From NCBI RefSeq assembly GCF_026914265.1, contig NC_069134.1, positions 68,255,594-68,319,593 on the forward strand: a stretch of DNA of 64,000 nt, in the 5' to 3' direction. This stretch comes from Mya arenaria (lineage: Eukaryota; Mollusca; Bivalvia; Myida; Myidae). The translations under genes and the position numbers were made by a program. The notes below the pieces were generated by a model that did no database searches, was not told the origin of the DNA, and worked only from the letters and a program-made list of their open reading frames with translations. Every line of letters starts with the position of its first letter. Position 1 is the stretch's first letter. Of the stretch, positions 59,501-64,000 are shown in pieces.

Positions 59501-61828
59501 CCATGGCCCTCAAACTTGACTTGGAGGTTGGGCCTGACCAGAAGATGACCCCTATTGTTTTTGGGGATCATCAGGTCAAGGGTCAAGGTCACAGTGACCT
59601 TGAATGGTAAAAGGTTGTCCGAGTGATAACTCAACAATGCCTGCACCCATGGCACTCATAATTGAACTGGAGGTTGGGCCTGACCAGTAGATGACCCCTA
59701 TTGTATTTGGGGGTCATTGGGCCAAAGGTCAAGGTCACAGTGTCCTTGAATGGTAAAAGCTTGTCCATGTGATAACTCGACAATGCCTGCACCCATGGCC
59801 CTCAAACTTGACTTGGAGGTTGGACTTGACCAGTAGCTGACCCCTATTGTTTTTGGGCCCATCGGGTCAAAGGTCAAGGTCACAGTGACCTTGAATGTTA
59901 AAAGGTTGTCCGAGTGATAACACGACAATACCTGCACCCATGGCCCAGATAATTGAATTGGAGGTTGGGCCTGACCAGTAGATGACCCCTATTGTATTTG
60001 GGGGTCATGGGGCCAAAGGTCAAGGTCATAGTGACCTTGAATGGTATAAAGTTGTCCATGTGATAACTTGTCAATGCCTGCACCCATGGCCCTCAAACTT
60101 GACTTGGAGGTTGGGCCTGACCAGTAGCTGATCCCTTTTGTTTTTTGGGCTCATCGGGTCAAAGGTCAAGGTCACAGTAACCTTGAATGGTAAAAGGTTG
60201 TCTGAGTGATAACTCGACAATGCCTGCACCCATGGCCCTCAAACTTGACATGGAGGTTGGGCCTGACCAGAAGATGACCCCTATTGTATTTGGGGGTCAT
60301 TGGGCCAAAGGTCAAGGTCACAGTGACCTTGAATGGTAAAAAGTTGTCCATGTGATAAGTTGACAATGCCTGCACCCATGGTCCTCAAACTTGACTTTGA
60401 GGTTGGGCCTGACTAGTAGCTGATCCCTTTTGGTTTTTTCGGGTCAAAGGTCAAGGTCACATGTACTTTGAATGGTAAAAGGTTGTCCGAGTGATAACTC
60501 GACAATGCCTGCACCCATGGCCCTCAAACTTGACTTGGAGGTTGGGCCTGACCAGTAAAAGACCCCTATTGATTTTAGGGGTCATTGGGCCAAAGTTCAT
60601 GGTTACAGTGACCTTGAATGGAAAAAGGTTGTCTCTGTGATTACTCAACAATGCCTGCACCTATGGCCCTCAAACTTGACTTGGAGGTTGGGCCTGACCA
60701 GTAGATGACCCCTTTTGTTTTGGGGGTCATCAGGCCAAAGGTCAAGGTCACAGTGACCTTGAATGGCAAAAGGTTGACCGAGTGATAACTCGACAATGCC
60801 TGCACCTATGGCCCACAAACTTGACTTGGAGGTTGGGCCTGACCAGTAGATGAAACCTATTGTTTTTGGGGGTCATCGGGCCAAAGGTCAAGGTCACAGT
60901 GACCTTGAATGGTGAAAAGTTGTCCAAGTATTAACTACAATGCCTTTACCCATGGCCATCAAACTTGACTTTGGAGGTTGGGCCTGACCGGTAGATGGCC
61001 CCTATTGATTTTAGGGGTCATTGGGCCAAAGGTCAAGGTCACAGTGACTTTGAACGATAAAAGGTTGTCCGAGTGATAACTCAACAATGCCTGCACCCAT
61101 GGCCATCAAACTTGACTTGGAGGTTGGGCCAGACAAGTAGATGACCCCTTATAATTTAGGCGTTATCGGGTTAAAGGTCAAGGTTACAGTGACCTTGAAC
61201 GAAAAAAGCTTGTCTGTGTGATAACTTGTCAATGCCTGCACCCATGGCCCTCAAACTTGACATTTAGATTTTTGGTGACCAGCTGATGACTCCTATGGAT
61301 TTTGAGGTCATAGGGTCAAAGGTCATGGTCATAACACACTCTATCCTCAAACTTTGAATGGTCATAATCTTAAAACTGCCTCAACGGCATCCAATGTCAG
61401 TGACAAATCAGCTGTCATTTCGGTCCATGCATATTTCATTTAATTGTCCATATAATCCTGACAACATGGCGCTCAGGGGGGGGGGGGCATAATGTTTGAC
61501 AAACATCTCTTGTTTATTATATATATTATTTATTTTTTTACAGGGGGATTTTTGTTTATCTGAGTAGGGGTAAAATATGTACATTTTCAGGCGGGAATGG
61601 GGCGGAATTTCAGCCGCCAAGACAGCTGAAAAAGGCCCCATTGTTATTATGATACTTGTAGTTCACACTAAAGTCCACAAATAATGGCCAATGAGGAATC
61701 AATTAGAAAAAAAATCAGTTGAAATCTTTCTATTTCAGGAACATTAACAGATGGTAAAAAGTTTGACAGTTCAAGGGATCGTGGAAAACCGTTTTCCTGC
61801 AAGATCGGTGTCGGTCAGGTGATTAAAG
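50549..61828 (+). CDS. FKBP1A: FKBP12-type peptidyl-prolyl isomerase, first three coding exons (3' end outside window)
   Basis: Cytosolic prolyl cis-trans isomerase, the FK506/rapamycin-binding protein and a partner of ryanodine and TGF-beta type I receptors in vertebrates. Exons: 50549-50585 ([12 protein letters not shown]), 56637-56684 ([17 protein letters not shown]) and 61739-61828 ([18 protein letters not shown] ... GVGQVIKG). Introns are phase 1, and the exon borders match vertebrate FKBP1A. Pocket residues Y27, F37, D38, F47, V56 and I57 (Met-inclusive numbering) are present. The expected continuation with the pocket Trp is not in the window. Intron 1 is 6.05 kb and intron 2 5.05 kb, both repeat-filled. 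The third exon ends AAAG|GCAAGT, a GC-type donor. The 13-residue first exon is short, but its sequence and phase fit. Confidence 0.92.
51133..51226. repeat. Imperfect GC-rich palindrome in FKBP1A intron 1
   Basis: The arms tcgattagcgaaagcg ... gacgggaacca and tggttcccgccc ... gcttatgctaatcga pair over about 38 bp with some mismatches and a loop of about 18 nt. No transposon family assigned. Confidence 0.55.
51308..51611. mobile_element. MITE with 31-bp ATGCACCAGTC terminal inverted repeats
   Basis: Both ends read ATGCACCAGTCAATTGTAAC followed by CACGCCCCCCC inward, a near-perfect 31-bp inverted repeat enclosing 304 bp. The inside is GC-rich with repeated ccgggg motifs. It is non-coding; the short frames are by-products. 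It lies in FKBP1A intron 1. Confidence 0.8.
51612..53300. other. FKBP1A intron 1, no gene seen
   Basis: Contains short GC-rich islands with the word aggcccgaat or its inverse (about 51905-51965) and a GC-rich patch at about 53150-53230, probably repeat debris. No exon supported. Confidence 0.4.
53305..54050. repeat. 38-bp direct repeats flanking about 670 bp
   Basis: ACTCaCAAaTTTTTGCGAGTG near 53305 and ACTCgCAAcTTTTTGCGAGTG near 54013 begin matching stretches that continue to tcaactcg / tgaactcg. Offset is 708 bp, same orientation. Between them a minus-strand frame of 107 codons (53961-53638) has no recognised domain. It could be a duplicated repeat end or an unknown element. Confidence 0.4.
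54055..54965. mobile_element. Repeat element with five about 179-bp internal units
   Basis: It begins tagctcgactattcggagag and ends with the inverse cgactattt (gcggcgaaatagtcgaacgc). Internal units start ggttaaggttttgcgtgcaag at 54111, 54290, 54510, 54689 and about 54859, the spacing being 179 bp except where a 42-bp piece is tandemly doubled at about 54400-54480. I recall this repeat as common in mollusc genomes, which I cannot verify here. Non-coding, in FKBP1A intron 1. Confidence 0.65.
54966..56636. other. FKBP1A intron 1, no gene seen
   Basis: AT-rich with a GC-richer repeat-like patch at about 55250-55570. No exon or array supported. Confidence 0.45.
56685..57538. other. FKBP1A intron 2, first part
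   Basis: AT-rich sequence. Two overlapping antiparallel frames at 57001-57323 have no recognisable domain. Confidence 0.45.
57539..58986. mobile_element. 1.44-kb non-autonomous DNA transposon with 6-bp target duplication
   Basis: The element occupies 57545-58980. Its ends are CAGGCTTTCAAG and, inverted, CAGGCTTTCAAG (12-bp perfect). The direct repeat TCTAGC flanks it (57539-57544, 58981-58986). Subterminal regions on both sides carry many copies of ccctactttttt in the same orientation. No transposase frame is visible. A hAT-related origin is possible, but 6 bp is atypical. Confidence 0.7.
59232..61520 (+). mobile_element. 2.27-kb element made of about 146-bp units rich in nuclear-receptor sites
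   Basis: The element occupies 59240-61512. It starts GCCCCCCTTCGAAGAAGAGG and ends gacaaacatctcttg, with the 8-bp direct repeat TTTATTAT on both sides (59232-59239, 61513-61520). After a GTCGGTCGGTCGG leader come about 13 units of about 146 bp, each with gataactcgacaatgcctgc, ggttgggcctgaccagtaga and ggtcaaaggtcaaggtcacag. GGGGGGCATAAT near the end mirrors the left ATTATGCCCCCC. Seven perfect AGGTCAnnnTGACCT palindromes start at 59440, 59586, 59877, 60023, 60315, 60745 and 60891. The short minus-strand frames of 61-79 codons are unit by-products. Confidence 0.85.
61521..61738. other. FKBP1A intron 2, end
   Basis: Short AT-rich stretch ending in the acceptor ctttctatttcag. No other feature. 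Confidence 0.6.
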
Positions 61829-62520
61829 GCAAGTTAACTTTCTTATTGTTCTTAAATCAGTCACTGAACAAAAACATATACACAATAAGTATCCTTTTGT
61901 TGTTTTAATGTTTTTCTGTTCAGAGTATGTATGTATATCAAACATCATATAACCACAATTTATATGCAATCTTGTCATAATATAATAGTGATAGGATGAA
62001 CTCAGTGATTTTTATTTAAATTTTCAAAACCACCTATGGCTTTACAATTGAGAAAATAAGCGCGTTAATTCCCAAAATTGGGAAAATACAATAAACATTA
62101 AAATGGTCATTTAAAATAACCAGTAACAAAGAAGAAAGCTATTAAAACTGTTTCAACTCTCTTTAATGACAGTTACTATCATCAAAACATGTACAACATG
62201 ATTTTTGTGCCAAATGATCCCAATCAATGTTGGGAAATTCTTCATAAATAATAACAAAGGTTATATAATTTATATAATACTTTAATGAATTTTAACATTG
62301 GTATTTTCATCATAATATGCACTGACTCTGTTAACACCTTACATTGTTTAATCCCTTGTTTTAACTCTCTAAAATAATTGATTTTTTAATTAACACTTTC
62401 TTAATTCCTCTTAAATTGGATACAAAATCTGCTGTCTAATAAAAATGATGACTTTCACACTCATAGAGAGAATGGAATTAAATATCAATATTTTTATTTT
62501 TTCCAATTTCCAAATAGTCA
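61829..62520 (+). other. FKBP1A intron 3 (start), GC donor
   Basis: Begins GCAAGT instead of GTAAGT. The rest is AT-rich with no feature up to the hAT-like insertion. Confidence 0.6.
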
Positions 62521-63255
62521 CAGGGGTTTTCTTAAGCGGACGCCCGCTTGTCCGCGCCGGGTTAAAATCGCCGCGGGCAAGTGATTTTTCAAAGCAGGTA
62601 GCCCGCTGGGCAAGTGAGCTTTCGTAGTGAACGCTTTCCGGTAGTTTTATTTTATTTTTCTTTGGGTTAAAATATTTCCTAACAAGCATAAGTTAAACCA
62701 ATTTTGATTCGTTATTGGATTTTAAAACGCCAATCAAATGAATCGTAACGTATAGCGTTCGTCAGCCTTGGCAAGATGGCGGACGGAGACGAACTGGGCG
62801 AAACTGAACACTTTTTTCTCAATTTTCTCAAACGAATTTAAATGGTAAGAATACGAAAATCATCTCATGAAATGTAAAGTTTGTACGAAATATGATGATG
62901 TTGGTTCTTTTGTTACGGGTTCAAACTTCTTTCGAAAAGACTCTTTAAAGGCTCATGAAGAATCGCAAGGTCATTGTAAAAATGAAAAGATAGAAAATGC
63001 AAAAAACCAGAAGTGACAGTGAGGCCATGGCTGGATGATGCTCGTTTGAAAACAAAATGTAGCAGTTAAGATCTGTTAAAAGTTATTCTTTTTGTTTATT
63101 AATAGATATCATTGCCTTTAATACAGATTGATTAAAATTGTATACATATAAACATTTGCAAAGATCGGGCAACCAAATTTTACAGGGGGCAAGTAGATGT
63201 TCAAATTGACTTGCCCCTGGGGCAAGTGAAAGTCAAATCGTTAGGAAAACCCCTG
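62521..63255 (+). mobile_element. hAT-like deletion derivative carrying a TTF-type zinc finger
   Basis: The termini CAGGGGTTTTCtTAA and, inverted, CAGGGGTTTTCcTAA form 15-bp inverted repeats with one mismatch. Subterminal copies of gggcaagtga lie near both ends in both orientations, typical of transposase binding repeats in hAT elements. The pentamer agtca abuts the left end and lies one base outside the right end; a full 8-bp duplication is not seen. Inside is the start of a protein-coding region with a TTF-type finger. The rest of the transposase is missing, so the copy is non-autonomous. Confidence 0.65.
62775..63016 (+). pseudogene. N-terminal fragment of a TTF-type zinc-finger (hAT-like) protein
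   Basis: After AAGATGGCGGACGGAG, an ATG at 62775 opens a 21-codon frame (MADGDELGETEHFFLNFLKR). A second frame from 62867 to the stop at 63016 reads MKCKVCTKYDDVGSFVTGSN, then FFRKDSLKAHEESQGHCK. The CKVC ... F..GS..FR.DSLK.H..S..H pattern is the TTF-type finger found at the N-terminus of hAT-related and ZNF862/KIAA1586-like proteins. Frame FKW precedes an in-frame TAA at about 62855, and the protein stops soon after the finger, so this is a relic. Confidence 0.6.
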
Positions 63256-64000
63256 CAGTCAGACTTGTTTGCAATTGATCAAAAAACAAATGAATGAATT
63301 TTGTAAAATTTCATCAACATGTTTCCTTCGGCATTCATCAAAAAGTAAATACACCATCATTATAATAAATAAATACTTTGTCATTTCACCCAGTTGTCTA
63401 CTTTCAGTTTCACTTCTCAGTTCTGTCATTTTCTGATATTGGCAATGAAGGTCAATGTCATGTATGTAAACATGTAGGTGAGGCATGACAAAGAACAGCA
63501 TTGTCTATTAGTTATTTTAATCCCCTCCTGCACCGAATAATTTACTGTCACTTTTGAATTATTAATCCTTTTGTTGACAATGACACATGTTTTTAACACA
63601 ATGTTTTTAACTCTTAATTTGTTACATGCTCTCTGATTGGATAAAAAATAGAGTTAAACCAATGAAAATCCACCTTTCACCATGACGCGGATGTTACATC
63701 ATTGTGAATAGACGCTTGCATGCATGTAGGGGAAATAACTGTTTTGTTTACATTTTCATCGTCTTTTGTTCTTATTTTCTTTTTAGTTTTAGAACTCAAG
63801 GTTTGGAATTTTTATTCAGAAATGGGAAAAAAAGGATTCTTTATGCCATTGGGAACATGACTGAATACCATAAATATTGCCGACAAAAACCCTGACAATT
63901 CATAATTGTATTTTTTATTCATTTCTGAGGGGAATTGGTTACCTTTTTTTGGGAAAATATGACTATTTTTGGGGAAAATTTGTAAATCTCACGAAAAAAA
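63256..64000. other. FKBP1A intron 3, no exon seen before window end
   Basis: AT-rich. The expected next FKBP1A exon, beginning with a Trp codon after the split Gly, was looked for and not found. Two short frames have no domain. Confidence 0.5.

Noticed and set aside
59139-60660. Minus-strand frames of 61-79 codons in the 59-61 kb element
   Set aside because: Each is one unit of the 146-bp array read in the same frame; ends are set by unit variation.
63704-63895. Plus-strand 63-codon frame as the next FKBP1A exon
   Set aside because: It lacks the expected Trp-start continuation of the FKBP fold and has the wrong residues for the pocket.

Overview
The window is nuclear DNA of an animal, most likely a bivalve mollusc. 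The evidence is compact invertebrate-type genes with short exons and canonical GT-AG introns, a tRNA-headed SINE, several terminal-inverted-repeat elements that I recall as typical of bivalve genomes, and a very high load of minisatellites in AT-rich DNA. The species cannot be named from the sequence.

Four host genes can be read. (1) A Krueppel-like factor of the KLF1/2/4 group on the minus strand (10832-12647): two coding exons, three C-terminal C2H2 fingers, and an acidic activation motif shared with KLF4. (2) A complete ten-exon RAE1 (mRNA export / Nup98 partner, WD40 propeller) on the plus strand (28926-36231); every intron is phase 0. (3) A three-exon, 242-residue four-transmembrane protein of the PMP22/claudin type on the minus strand (38735-42719). 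(4) The first three coding exons of an FKBP12-type prolyl isomerase (FKBP1A) on the plus strand (50549-61828), continuing past the right edge, with a GC donor after its third exon.

Layout: 0-10 kb holds no recognised gene, only degenerate repeats, microsatellites and a MITE. 10.8-12.9 kb is the KLF gene and its promoter. 13-18 kb holds a 49-bp array and a 3-kb 44-bp array. 20-23 kb has paired duplications. 23.19-24.95 kb is an internally deleted Mutator-like element with 95-bp inverted repeats and a 9-bp target duplication. 25.99-28.59 kb is a repeat element split by another insertion. 28.9-37.2 kb is RAE1. 38.7-42.7 kb is the claudin-like gene, with a 105-bp array in its first intron. 44.7-47.8 kb is a 58-bp array interrupted by a long palindrome. 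48.1-50.0 kb holds fossil recombinase and LINE fragments. From 50.5 kb to the end lies FKBP1A, with large repeat-filled introns.

The most interesting structure is twofold. First, two of the four genes (claudin-like and RAE1) carry an intronic minisatellite whose unit is recognisably copied from the neighbouring coding exon and its splice site. Second, a 2.3-kb element in FKBP1A intron 2 is a tandem array of about 146-bp units that carries seven perfect palindromic estrogen-response elements, next to DR1 and extended nuclear-receptor half-sites. No operon-like cooperation among the four genes is implied; they are neighbours only.
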